From: Candidatus Poribacteria bacterium | Lineage (GTDB): Bacteria > Poribacteria > WGA-4E > WGA-3G | DNA length: 54,887 nucleotides | Reading direction: 5' to 3' | Assembly: GCA_028820845.1 (NCBI GenBank) | Contig: JAPPII010000007.1 | Location: 1 to 54,887 of the forward strand | Shown here: positions 8,356 through 17,184 of the stretch, one piece after another | Position numbering within the stretch: the first letter of the stretch is position 1 | How the letters are laid out: each line of letters starts with the position of its first letter | Translations under genes and position numbers: made by a program | The notes under the pieces: generated by a model | Seen by the model: only the letters and a program-made list of their open reading frames with translations | The model's database searches: none | What the model was told of the DNA's origin: nothing

Positions 8356-9029
8356 TCTATCCCGAATCAGACGGTGAACCGATGGCAGAAACGGGAAGGC
8401 ATGTCAGAAGCCTTTTAGACATGATAGAAATGATAGATTGGCATTTCCGGGATGTCCCAGATGTACATGTATGCGGAAATATGTTCCTCTATTATGAAGA
8501 GGGCAACCCACGTAAAGTTATATCTCCGGATGTATTTATGGTGCGCGGGGTCTCAAAAAAAGACCTCCGGACGTATAAAACATGGGAACAGCAACCCTAT
8601 CTCGATTTCGTGCTGGAGTTGGCGAGCCCGAGTACGTTCACAAGAGATTTTGCTGAGAAGAAAACAATTTATGAGCAGATTTTACGGGTGAAGGAATACT
8701 ATATCTACGATCCCTATCATGAGATTCAACCCTCTTTCATAGGCTTTCGTCTTATAGAAGGTTCTTATGAAGAGATAGAATTTGTAGAGGGACGACTTCC
8801 GTCCGAGGTATTAGGGCTGGACTTGGGTGAACACGATGGCGTGCTGCGGCTATACGATCCGGTTGCGAGAGCGTGGTTGGGCCCCTCTCGAGAACGCCTA
8901 GCTGAAGCGGAAACGCGTGTGTCTGAAGCGGAAACGCGTATTGAGCAAGAAGCCCGCGCACGCCAAGCCGCGGAAGCCGAACTCGAAAAACTACGTGAAA
9001 CCCTCAAACGTTTGCAAACTTCTGAATAA
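8322..9029 (+). CDS. Uma2 family (DUF820) PD-(D/E)XK-type protein with coiled-coil tail
   Basis: The 235 residues match the Uma2 family: YPESDGEPMAET near the N-terminus, ISPDVFMVRGV, then LDFVLELASPSTFTRDF with a downstream EKKTIYEQIL and YYIYDPY. In this family the Asp, the Glu of the 'LELASPS' strand and the following Lys are the restriction-endonuclease-fold active-site positions. The biochemical role is not established, and the family is strongly multicopy in Cyanobacteria and in Poribacteria-like genomes. Residues from about 190 are a charged Ala/Glu-rich coiled coil with repeated 'AEAETRVSEAETR'-like units. The ribosome-binding site is AAGGAG, 8 bases before the ATG. The leader and the first 11 codons resemble those of the gene at 11447. 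Confidence 0.85.
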   Translation: MEKNIGAAPTLVYPESDGEPMAETGRHVRSLLDMIEMIDWHFRDVPDVHVCGNMFLYYEEGNPRKVISPDVFMVRGVSKKDLRTYKTWEQQPYLDFVLELASPSTFTRDFAEKKTIYEQILRVKEYYIYDPYHEIQPSFIGFRLIEGSYEEIEFVEGRLPSEVLGLDLGEHDGVLRLYDPVARAWLGPSRERLAEAETRVSEAETRIEQEARARQAAEAELEKLRETLKRLQTSE

Positions 9030-9144
9030 TAACATCTGCAAAAACTACCACAGGTCACATAAAGGATTGGCAGAACAACTTGAAATCGTACCAACGTGAA
9101 TCAGTATGAAATCAGGAAACATCATCTCAAGGAGATCTAATCCA

Positions 9145-11412
9145 ATGCAATCAACCAAAACACCCTCTATTTTCGCTGTTGTCCCTATACTCTGTGCTTT
9201 AATTTTCTGGGTTCCACTGAACACGTCGGCACAAACCGTTAACGTCCCGGATGCTAATCTTCGCGAGGCGATTAACGAGGCACTCGGCAAAGCACCCAAC
9301 GCCCAGATTACAGCCGATGAGATGGCGACGTTGCGGGAACTTCGCGCTGTGAGTATGGAGATTAAAAACTTGACAGGTCTTGAAACCGCAGTAAATCTGG
9401 AGAGATTAAATCTTGACAACAATTTAATATCTGACATATCACCTCTGGCGGAATTGATGAGACTGCGTCGCTTAGATTTGGAGGAGAATCTGATAACTGA
9501 TCTCTCGCCGCTTGAAGGATTGATCAGCCTGGAGGATCTACATCTTGGGCCTAATTTAGTAAGCGATATCTCATCGCTTGCAGGATTAATCAACTTGAGA
9601 CATATAAGACTCCATCATAACGCGATAACCGATTTATCTCCCCTCGCAGGGTTGACAAAACTGGAAACGATAGGGATGAGTCATAATCCCCTGGCAGACC
9701 TCTCGCCTCTTAGTGGATTAACGAACTTGCATAACTTTCACGGATGGGGCACGCCTATAGTGAACCTTGCTGCCATAGCGAAATTGCCAAAACTTAGAGA
9801 GATAAATGTGTGTGGTGGCGAGATATCGGATATCTCTGCTTTAGTCGATGCCAAGGGTTTAAAACATCTTTACCTTCCCGGTAACGGGGTCTCGGATCTG
9901 TCTCCCTTGGCGGAGCTAACAAATTTGACACACCTCAGTTTTGAACATAACGAGGTTTCGGATCTATCTCCGCTTGAAGGACTGAGCAACTTGACATGGA
10001 TAAACCTCCATGACAATGCCATATCGGACGTATCTCCGCTCGCGGCAACAACTAACTTAAGATGGTTAGATATAAGTCAAAATAGGATAACGGACGTATC
10101 CTCTCTTGCCTTTTTACCCAACTTGACATGGATGGGGCTTACCGAGAATCCAATAGCGGATACATCCAGTTTAGAAAGATTTGCCACGACAACAACCATC
10201 TCTTACTCGGATTTCGTTAATTCCGCTTTCCCAGAAGCCGGTCCCAAAATAGAGGGACCTTGGTTATGGGCGATCGTGCCGGGGGCGGGTACTGGCAACA
10301 CAGATCTGCTGGCAAAAGCGAGTGGCGGGGCAGCAACGGAGGTAAAGGTCGCTACGTTTGGCGCAACCGAAGATAAACCTGTTGGAAGTGGCAAATGGAA
10401 GGCACACAACCTCGCGCCAACCGGCGGGGATAATCTCAATGAAATGACAGATGCCCTCGGTTGGGGGTCGGGTTCGGAGATATATGACCACGTCGTTTAC
10501 GGCTCCCTCACCTTCAATGCACCGCGACAGCAGGACACAACAATGCTCGTCGGCAGCGATGATGGAGTCAAGGTCTGGCTCAACGGCGAGGTCGTTCACT
10601 ACAATCCCGTGACTCGGGGTGCCGGTGATTACCAAGATGCATTTCCTGTCACATTGAAAAAAGGACCCAACGTCCTATTGGTCGCCGTTGACAATCGTGG
10701 ACATGGGGGCTTCAGCGGTTTCTTCGGATTCGCAAAAGATGCCGACTATACAGTAAACCCAATCGGGAAGAAAATTACAATCCGAGTGCCTGCATGGGAC
10801 GTGAACAGAGATGGCAGGACAGACATCCTCGATCTCATTATGGTGGGGCAAGACTTCGGAAAAGCGCAGTCCGCTAACACACGTACAGACGTAAATAAAG
10901 ATGGAAAACGAAATATTGCAGACCTCGTCCTCGTTGCGCAACACCTCGGTGAAATCAGTGGTGTTGCTGCACCTGCTATGCTCACACGGCGCAATTTGAA
11001 GGTGGATCCAGCAATAGTCCAAACCTGGATAGCACAAGCGAAACTGGAAGATGATGGTTCACTCGTCTTCCAACAAGGCATAGCGAATCTCCAGCAGCTC
11101 TTGGCGTTGTTAGCTCCCGAAAGCACAATGTTATTGGCGAATTATCCCAATCCATTCAATCCGGAAACGTGGATACCCTATCAACTTGCCGAACCCAACG
11201 CAGTCACGTTGCAAATCTATGCAGTCAATGGCGAGTTGGTTCGGACTTTGGATGTGGGGCATCAGCCCGCAGGACGCTATCAGAATCGGAGCCAAGCGGC
11301 GTATTGGGATGGCAAAAATGAAGTCGGCGAATCTGTGGCAAGCGGTGTCTATTTCTATAAGCTCATTGCAGGCGACTTCGCTGCTACCCGAAAAATGCTG
11401 ATAAGGAAATAG
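9145..11412 (+). CDS. Secreted leucine-rich-repeat protein with dockerin-like module and T9SS/FlgD-type C-terminal domain
   Basis: I start at 9145 (MQSTKTPSIF), 10 bases after AAGGAG, rather than at the ATG at 9106. A signal peptide follows, ending near TSAQ. Residues about 55-345 are internalin-type 22-residue LRRs ('ISDLSPLAGLTNL'-like units). About 370-538 is a beta-rich PA14/lectin-like module (FGATEDKPVGSGKWK, MLVGSDDGVKVWLNGE). About 550-605 is a duplicated EF-hand, dockerin-like (DVNRDGRTDILDL and DVNKDGKRNIADLVLV). Residues 665-755 are a FlgD-Ig/T9SS type A-like domain starting LANYPNPFNPETWIPYQL and ending ATRKMLIRK. Taken together this is a cell-surface or secreted adhesion or scaffold protein; the ligand is unknown. 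The next gene is a paralogue over its LRR, PA14-like and C-terminal parts, 34 bases downstream. Confidence 0.85.
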   Translation: MQSTKTPSIFAVVPILCALIFWVPLNTSAQTVNVPDANLREAINEALGKAPNAQITADEMATLRELRAVSMEIKNLTGLETAVNLERLNLDNNLISDISPLAELMRLRRLDLEENLITDLSPLEGLISLEDLHLGPNLVSDISSLAGLINLRHIRLHHNAITDLSPLAGLTKLETIGMSHNPLADLSPLSGLTNLHNFHGWGTPIVNLAAIAKLPKLREINVCGGEISDISALVDAKGLKHLYLPGNGVSDLSPLAELTNLTHLSFEHNEVSDLSPLEGLSNLTWINLHDNAISDVSPLAATTNLRWLDISQNRITDVSSLAFLPNLTWMGLTENPIADTSSLERFATTTTISYSDFVNSAFPEAGPKIEGPWLWAIVPGAGTGNTDLLAKASGGAATEVKVATFGATEDKPVGSGKWKAHNLAPTGGDNLNEMTDALGWGSGSEIYDHVVYGSLTFNAPRQQDTTMLVGSDDGVKVWLNGEVVHYNPVTRGAGDYQDAFPVTLKKGPNVLLVAVDNRGHGGFSGFFGFAKDADYTVNPIGKKITIRVPAWDVNRDGRTDILDLIMVGQDFGKAQSANTRTDVNKDGKRNIADLVLVAQHLGEISGVAAPAMLTRRNLKVDPAIVQTWIAQAKLEDDGSLVFQQGIANLQQLLALLAPESTMLLANYPNPFNPETWIPYQLAEPNAVTLQIYAVNGELVRTLDVGHQPAGRYQNRSQAAYWDGKNEVGESVASGVYFYKLIAGDFAATRKMLIRK

Positions 11413-11430
11413 CCCGCAACCAACAACCCT

Positions 11431-11480
11431 TAAAGGAGATAGCACGATGCAACAAAATATAGGAGCTGCTCCGACACTTG
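11431..11480 (+). repeat. Translation-start cassette, copy 2 (haem/LRR gene)
   Basis: AAAGGAGATAGCACGATG and the codons through NIGAAPTL match 8307-8355. In copy 2 the cassette precedes a second Met (11495) that begins a normal signal peptide, MNKVCCYAIILALIGFG. Confidence 0.6.
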
Positions 11481-14400
11481 AGAACAACACAACAATGAAC
11501 AAGGTTTGCTGCTATGCAATCATCTTAGCCCTCATCGGATTCGGATTTGGAACAGCAGACGCACAACAAAATATTGCACAACAAACTTATGCGATCTTTC
11601 AACAAAACTGCCTCAACTGCCACGGCCCTCACGGTGCCTTTACAGAGCAAATCGTTATTGACTCCGCAAGCGGTTTGGTTAATTCAGGGGCGGTTGTACC
11701 AGGAAACCCTGTTGGATCTGAACTCTATACCCGGCTCCTTGAAACCGATCCCGCGAAACGGATGCCCCTCGGTGGACAACTTTCGGCTGACGCGATTGTG
11801 ACAATCGGCAACTGGATTCAGGCAGGTGCCCCGACGTGGGAAATCCAGCACGATGTCAACTTCATCTCTACCGACACCATGCTCACGGTAATACAGAACC
11901 ATCTCGGAGGACTAGATGCCTTTGATCGTCCCTTCACACGCTATTTTACCATGACCCATCTCTACAACGCCGGCGAAGGCCCCGAGGCACTTCGCGCCTA
12001 TCAAGTCGCCCTCTCGAAACTCGTCAATAGTCTCTCCTGGGGATTCCAGATTATCAACCCCGAACCCATTGACGCAGCTGAGACGATTTTCTACATTGAC
12101 CTGCGAAACTATGAATGGGATACCCGCGAAGCATGGCCGCAGATGGAAGCTGTCTATCCATATCTGATTGATTTTGATGAAACTACGCAGGCGACTCTCT
12201 ATAGCAAACTCACACACCTTCGGCAAGAAATGAACTGTGAAGTGCCGTTCGTCTATGCCGATTGGTTTCTCGCGACTGCTTCCCTACCTCCCCTCTACCA
12301 CGACATCCTCGCACTCCCTGAAACCGAGCAGGAATTAGAACGAGAACTCCGCATAGATGTTGATCGGAATCTCCAAAGTGCCCCAGGGGTGCGCGTCTGG
12401 CGTGCCGGCACCAACGATTCAGGTGTCTCGAATCACAACAGGGTTGTAGAACGCCACACGTCTCCGTATGGTGCGTATTGGAAGAGCCACGACTTTGCGG
12501 GGAGTGCGGGTGCGCAGAATATCTTCACGCATCCGTTGTCTTTTCAACGCGATGGGGGTGAAGTGATCTTCAATCTGCCGAATGGGTTACAGGCATACTA
12601 CATTGCGGACGGTTTCGGGAATCGTATAGATGTTGCGCCGACGGAGATTGTCTCGAATCCTGCGGCGAGCGATCCAGCAGTGCGTAATGGTTTGTCGTGT
12701 ATCGGGTGCCACACGGAGGGTATGAAAGATTTTGCAGATGGTGTGCGTTCTGTGATAGAGCAAACAGTGTCTCCGGTTTACGATAAGGATCACGCCTTAC
12801 GTTTGTATGTAGAAAACGAAGTGATGGGTGTGCTTGTTGCTCAGGACACGTTGCGTTACAAGGCTGCGTTGGAAGCGACGGGTGGTGTGTTTGGGGGTAT
12901 TGAACCCGTGCATCGGTTCTATGAAGAATTTCATGGACCTATTGAAGCTGCGTACGCTGCTGCTGCCGTCGGTTTAGAAACAGAAATCTTCCTCTCGGAA
13001 ATTGCGGAGAAGTCAAGTTTACAGCGTTTGGGTTTGACAGGACTGCTGAGCGGTGGAAATGTGAAACGCGATGCGTGGACAGCGCAATTTCCTGGCATAA
13101 TTTCAGCGTTGAATTCTCCAGATATGACGGACACTCCTAATCCAGACAATGATGTCGGGCCGGGCCCCATATTTTCTGGGCTCATCCCTGACCCGAACCT
13201 TCGCGCAGCTATCGCAGAGAGGCTTGGCAAAGCACCCGCTGCGCTTACGGAGACCGACCTCACAAGGTTAACTGAGATTGTAGCGGATGAAAAGGGCATC
13301 CGCGATCTGACCGGGCTTGAACATGCAATCCGGCTGGAACGGATAGAATTCCGCCACAATGCAATATCCGACTTATCCCCATTGGCAGGATTGGTGCGTC
13401 TGGATAATATCAAACTGCGTGGGAATAAGATAACGGATGTCTCTCCACTTGCAGGGTTGATCAACGTAGATTGGCTCGGACTTGAGGAGAACGCAATCAC
13501 GGATTTATCACCCTTGAAAGGATTGGTGAAACTCAACGGCATCGGGATTGAAGGCAATCCGGTGACAGATGTCTCCGCCCTCGCCGGCATGATCAGTTTA
13601 GAAGGTATTGTTGCTTGGAACACGGCTATCACGGATTTCTCTGCGTTGGCGAAGTTACCGAGGTTTCAGTGGATAGAGCTCAGCGGCAGTTCAATCTCGG
13701 AACTTCCCTCGCTGACCGGATTGAAAAGACTCAGGCGTTTAGAAATCAATCACACGTATATCTCGGATATTTCGGGACTCGCGGAGGTACCGCAGTTAAC
13801 ATCGCTCACACTCCACGATAATCAGATAACGGATGTGTCGCCGTTAGCGAATTTAAAAAACTTGACAAATCTCAACCTGAGCCACAATATTATTTCAGAT
13901 GTGTCGCCATTAGCAGGATTAACCAAATTAGAACGCATAGATCTCAGGAACAACGCCATATCTGACTTTTCGCCTTTGGAGGGGTTACCGATAATAATCT
14001 CTATGCGTACGTCGGGTAATCCAGGTACTGCTCTACGAGGGGGACCGAAAATAACGGGACCCTGGTTATGGATTTTTATCCCTGACATACAACATGAAAA
14101 TTTTCGGAACGCAGATTTGCTTGCACGTGTTAGTGGTGGCGATGTAACTGAGTTAAAGATTGCTAGTGATGGTGCAACAGAAGGCAAATCTGTCGGTGAG
14201 CATGTTTGGACCCCTCACAAACTTTCTCCGTCAGTTGGTACTGAAAACATCAATAGCATGCTGAAGGCACTTGGTATCTCAAAAGGCGATGGCGGGAACC
14301 TAACTTACGGTTCGCTCACCTTGAATTCACCACGAGAACAGCAGACAAAAATGTTTGCTGGTAGTGATGATAGCCACAAAATTTGGCTCAATGGGGAGTT

Positions 14401-15331
14401 AGTTAGCGAGAAGTATAATGCTTGGACCGGCGATTACCAGCAATCCTTTCCTGTCACGCTGAAAGAGGGAAAAAACGTTCTGTTGGTAGCTGTTTATGAT
14501 TATGGTGGTGGATGGTCTGGCCATTTTGGATTTGCACCTGATGCTGAGTATACCGTTATCCCGCCAGGGAGCCGCTTTACTTTATCCACAGCATTGACAC
14601 AACTGAAGAAAAGTGACACCTTCATCGTCCGCCTTAACGCCGCAAACATCACCGATTTAGCCGGGTGGCAAACCGATATTGCTTTTGACCCCGCGCTCCT
14701 GAAAGCGAACAACGTCAGTGAGGGCAACTTTCTGAAGCAAGGCAACGGCCGCACCTTCTTCCGGAAAGGCACAATTAAGAATAGGCAAGGGAGAATCACT
14801 GGCATACAAGCGGCACGAATCTCCAAAGGGGGAGTTGCTGGCGAAGGCAACCTCCTATCTGTGAGTTTTACAGCACTCGCAAACGGACAGGGGCGCGTGG
14901 TACTCCGCAACTTCCGAGCAGGTAACAGTGCCGGTGAGACGATCTCAGCTACAGCACCAGATGTAATGGTTACTGTCGGCAATACCCCCGCCGCACCTGT
15001 CTTGCTACCGGATGAGACCGCATTACTCGCAAATTATCCGAATCCCTTCAACCCAGAAACGTGGATACCCTATCAACTCGCGGAACCCGCCAAAGTCACA
15101 TTATACATTTATGCCACGAATGGTGCCTTGGTGCGAAGGTTGGATTTGGGGCATCAAGCCGCGGGGCTCTATCAATACCGGAGCCGTGCAGCCTATTGGG
15201 ATGGTAGGAACGAAGTCGGTGAACCCGTTGCAAGTGGAATCTATTTCTATACATTGTCCACAGAGTCCACACGCGACTCCGTTACCGCTGGCGACTTCAC
15301 TGCTACAAGAAAAATGTTAATAAGGAAGTAA
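11447..15331 (+). CDS. Secreted haem-binding, leucine-rich-repeat, cohesin-like protein with T9SS/FlgD-type C-terminus
   Basis: The protein has 1294 residues. Residues 1-16 are the shared start cassette. A signal peptide begins at Met17. CLNCH near 55-59 lies in a planctomycete-type cytochrome c domain (with KRMPLGG and WIQAGAP), and a second CxxCH, CIGCH, lies near 418. Residues about 580-860 are internalin-type LRRs, 870-1035 a PA14/lectin-like module, and 1042-1178 a cohesin-like beta domain (LNAANITDLAGWQTDIAFDP, ending VMVTV). From 1193 a YPNPFNPETWIPYQL sorting-type domain runs to the end (RKMLIRK). Two haem c sites imply an extracytoplasmic redox role; the cohesin/LRR part implies binding. 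No substrate can be assigned. The ribosome-binding site AAAGGAG supports 11447; 11495 is the likely ancestral start. The cohesin-like domain beside a dockerin-bearing neighbour suggests the two products may interact. Confidence 0.85.
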   Translation: MQQNIGAAPTLENNTTMNKVCCYAIILALIGFGFGTADAQQNIAQQTYAIFQQNCLNCHGPHGAFTEQIVIDSASGLVNSGAVVPGNPVGSELYTRLLETDPAKRMPLGGQLSADAIVTIGNWIQAGAPTWEIQHDVNFISTDTMLTVIQNHLGGLDAFDRPFTRYFTMTHLYNAGEGPEALRAYQVALSKLVNSLSWGFQIINPEPIDAAETIFYIDLRNYEWDTREAWPQMEAVYPYLIDFDETTQATLYSKLTHLRQEMNCEVPFVYADWFLATASLPPLYHDILALPETEQELERELRIDVDRNLQSAPGVRVWRAGTNDSGVSNHNRVVERHTSPYGAYWKSHDFAGSAGAQNIFTHPLSFQRDGGEVIFNLPNGLQAYYIADGFGNRIDVAPTEIVSNPAASDPAVRNGLSCIGCHTEGMKDFADGVRSVIEQTVSPVYDKDHALRLYVENEVMGVLVAQDTLRYKAALEATGGVFGGIEPVHRFYEEFHGPIEAAYAAAAVGLETEIFLSEIAEKSSLQRLGLTGLLSGGNVKRDAWTAQFPGIISALNSPDMTDTPNPDNDVGPGPIFSGLIPDPNLRAAIAERLGKAPAALTETDLTRLTEIVADEKGIRDLTGLEHAIRLERIEFRHNAISDLSPLAGLVRLDNIKLRGNKITDVSPLAGLINVDWLGLEENAITDLSPLKGLVKLNGIGIEGNPVTDVSALAGMISLEGIVAWNTAITDFSALAKLPRFQWIELSGSSISELPSLTGLKRLRRLEINHTYISDISGLAEVPQLTSLTLHDNQITDVSPLANLKNLTNLNLSHNIISDVSPLAGLTKLERIDLRNNAISDFSPLEGLPIIISMRTSGNPGTALRGGPKITGPWLWIFIPDIQHENFRNADLLARVSGGDVTELKIASDGATEGKSVGEHVWTPHKLSPSVGTENINSMLKALGISKGDGGNLTYGSLTLNSPREQQTKMFAGSDDSHKIWLNGELVSEKYNAWTGDYQQSFPVTLKEGKNVLLVAVYDYGGGWSGHFGFAPDAEYTVIPPGSRFTLSTALTQLKKSDTFIVRLNAANITDLAGWQTDIAFDPALLKANNVSEGNFLKQGNGRTFFRKGTIKNRQGRITGIQAARISKGGVAGEGNLLSVSFTALANGQGRVVLRNFRAGNSAGETISATAPDVMVTVGNTPAAPVLLPDETALLANYPNPFNPETWIPYQLAEPAKVTLYIYATNGALVRRLDLGHQAAGLYQYRSRAAYWDGRNEVGEPVASGIYFYTLSTESTRDSVTAGDFTATRKMLIRK

Positions 15332-15460
15332 ATTTTCAAAGCGATTTAATAAGAGAGGGCGAAGGCTGGAAGGCTGGAAGGTTGGGTGCCCCAATCTGCT
15401 ACCCTTCCCTTACTTCCATCCCTCATCTTCGTTCCCCTTTAGGAGGATAGATAACAACTT

Positions 15461-17047
15461 ATGAATGAAAACGAAAGTAAACCGAAGGTCAGTCTCGGAC
15501 TGCTTTACGGCATCGTCATCGCAATCGTTGCCGGTGCACTCATCGGAGGGTTCGCACCAAATTTGGCAATCCACACAACAATTCTCGGTGAAATATTCTT
15601 GAACCTACTGATGATGATCGTCGTTCCGCTGGTCGTCTTGTCCATGATTGTCGGGATAACCAATTTAGGGGATATCCGCAACATCGGCTCTATCGGTGGG
15701 CGCACTGTCCTCTACTACATGGCAACAACCGCGATTTCCGTTCTCATCGGCATAGTTCTCGTCAACATCATCACACCAGGGAAAGGGTTATCACAAGGTG
15801 AAGAACGACCCGAGCTGACTTACACACTTTCTGGTCCTGAAATGCTCACGCTTGAGATGAGCGGAGAATTTAATCGCACCTATAACAATAAATATGTCAT
15901 CACCCTCGTTGACCAGAACATACAAGGCGAAGTCAAATCGATTTCTGGGACAACAGCCATAGTAGAAGCGTGGCACCCCTTAGCCACGGATGCCCGTTAC
16001 GTTACAACAGAAGGTGGTGAACGCCTGTTATTCGTTGATGGACGGCTTGTAACAATAGAACCCCGAAATACCGGGACAGGCATTAACATCAGTTTGCCGA
16101 TCGCTACCAGAGTCTCCGGCAAAATGGAACGGACTATGGGCAGCACTATCAAAGAGGTATTCCTCGGCAACGAAGAAACCGGCAAAGAAGGGATGATACC
16201 TTCAAACGTCTTCAAGGCAATGGTACATACCGATATCCTGCCGCTCATCTTTTTCTCGCTCCTCATCGGTGCCGCCCTGTCTACGCTCGGTGAATTTGGC
16301 AAACCTATCATCACTGTGATTTCGGGACTCAATGAAGCCGTCATGAAGCTCGTCCACTGGATAATGTATGTTGCACCGTTCGGCATTTTCGGCTTAATTG
16401 CCGGCAGGATTGGTGAAGCAAAGGGATTCGCAGGTTTCTGGCCCGAACTCGTCGCCGTGAGTAAGTACAGTGCCACAGTCGTACTTGGACTCGGCGTACA
16501 CGGTATTATCGTTTTGCCCCTGCTCTTGCTGCTGCTCGGACGTAGAAATCCGCTCAACTACTTCAGAGGCATGGCAACAGCCTTACTAAACGCTTTCTCA
16601 ACAGCGAGTTCCAGCGCATCCCTACCCTTAACAATGGAAGGCGTTGAGAATCAAAACGGAGTCTCCAGACGCACCTCCAGTTTTGTCCTGCCTTTGGGCG
16701 CAACCATTAACATGGACGGCACCGCGCTCTATGAGGCAGTCGCTGTCATGTTTATCGCTCAGGTCTATGCGATTTCTATGGACCCAGCACAACAAATCGT
16801 TGTCGTGCTGACGGCGACCCTCGCGGCTATCGGGGCAGCGGGGATCCCAGAAGCGGGGCTCGTCACCATGGTTATTGTGCTCAGAGCCGTTGACCTCCCC
16901 GTTGAAGGGATAACGCTTATTCTCTCCATTGACTGGCTCCTGGATCGTTTCCGAACCACAATTAACGTTTGGGGCGACAGCATCGGCGCAGGTGTAATTG
17001 AAAGGTATGAATCCGCTGATTCCACCGAAGCACCGGCAACAACGTAG
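15461..17047 (+). CDS. Dicarboxylate/amino acid:cation symporter (DAACS family) with large 3-4 loop insertion
   Basis: A cation-coupled importer of the GltP/DctA type in the inner membrane. The C-terminal signature GATINMDGTALYEAVAVMFIAQ and the serine-rich hairpin AFSTASSSASLPLT mark the transport core. Length is 528 residues against about 420-440 for bacterial relatives. The excess is at about 112-225, between membrane segments 3 and 4, where a hydrophilic, beta-predicted segment (KYVITLVDQNIQGEVKS, RLLFVDGRLVTIE) is inserted before IPSNVFKAMVHTDILPLIF. The insert is probably extracytoplasmic, by analogy with GltPh topology. The ATG at 15461 follows AGGAGG. Gap 15332-15460 contains short GGAAGGCT repeats (about 15363-15385) and nothing else I recognise. 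Substrate (glutamate, aspartate, succinate) cannot be told. Confidence 0.9.
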   Translation: MNENESKPKVSLGLLYGIVIAIVAGALIGGFAPNLAIHTTILGEIFLNLLMMIVVPLVVLSMIVGITNLGDIRNIGSIGGRTVLYYMATTAISVLIGIVLVNIITPGKGLSQGEERPELTYTLSGPEMLTLEMSGEFNRTYNNKYVITLVDQNIQGEVKSISGTTAIVEAWHPLATDARYVTTEGGERLLFVDGRLVTIEPRNTGTGINISLPIATRVSGKMERTMGSTIKEVFLGNEETGKEGMIPSNVFKAMVHTDILPLIFFSLLIGAALSTLGEFGKPIITVISGLNEAVMKLVHWIMYVAPFGIFGLIAGRIGEAKGFAGFWPELVAVSKYSATVVLGLGVHGIIVLPLLLLLLGRRNPLNYFRGMATALLNAFSTASSSASLPLTMEGVENQNGVSRRTSSFVLPLGATINMDGTALYEAVAVMFIAQVYAISMDPAQQIVVVLTATLAAIGAAGIPEAGLVTMVIVLRAVDLPVEGITLILSIDWLLDRFRTTINVWGDSIGAGVIERYESADSTEAPATT

Positions 17048-17048
17048 C

Positions 17049-17180
17049 TATTGGTAATCAGTTATCGGTTTTCAGTGAAAGAGGAACTCTGTAACAATTC
17101 ATAGCCTCTGGGGACTCCAAACTTGAGTAGATTGTTACAAAAACACCTCTTAACTGACAACTGATAACTGACAACTAATC
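17049..17180. repeat. 132 bp inverted-repeat element
   Basis: The arms pair over several blocks. Bases 17051-17076 (GGTAATCAGTTATCGG and on) face 17152-17180 (ACTGACAACTGATAACTGAC and on). AAGAGG near 17079-17084 faces CCTCTT near 17146-17151. GTAACAAT at 17091-17098 faces ATTGTTAC at 17131-17138. This nested pairing makes one long imperfect hairpin filling the whole gap between two transporter genes, with the layout of a small non-autonomous mobile element or structured repeat. No coding sequence is visible in it. Confidence 0.65.
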
Positions 17181-17184
17181 AAAT

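Noticed and set aside
9045-9593. Reverse frame of 182 codons
   Set aside because: Antisense to the LRR region of the gene at 9145; a low-complexity mirror of the repeats.
12931-13632. Long reverse frame of 233 codons
   Set aside because: Antisense shadow of the regular LRR codon pattern in the haem/LRR gene.
15997-16557. Reverse frame of 186 codons
   Set aside because: Antisense to the DAACS symporter; no recognisable product.
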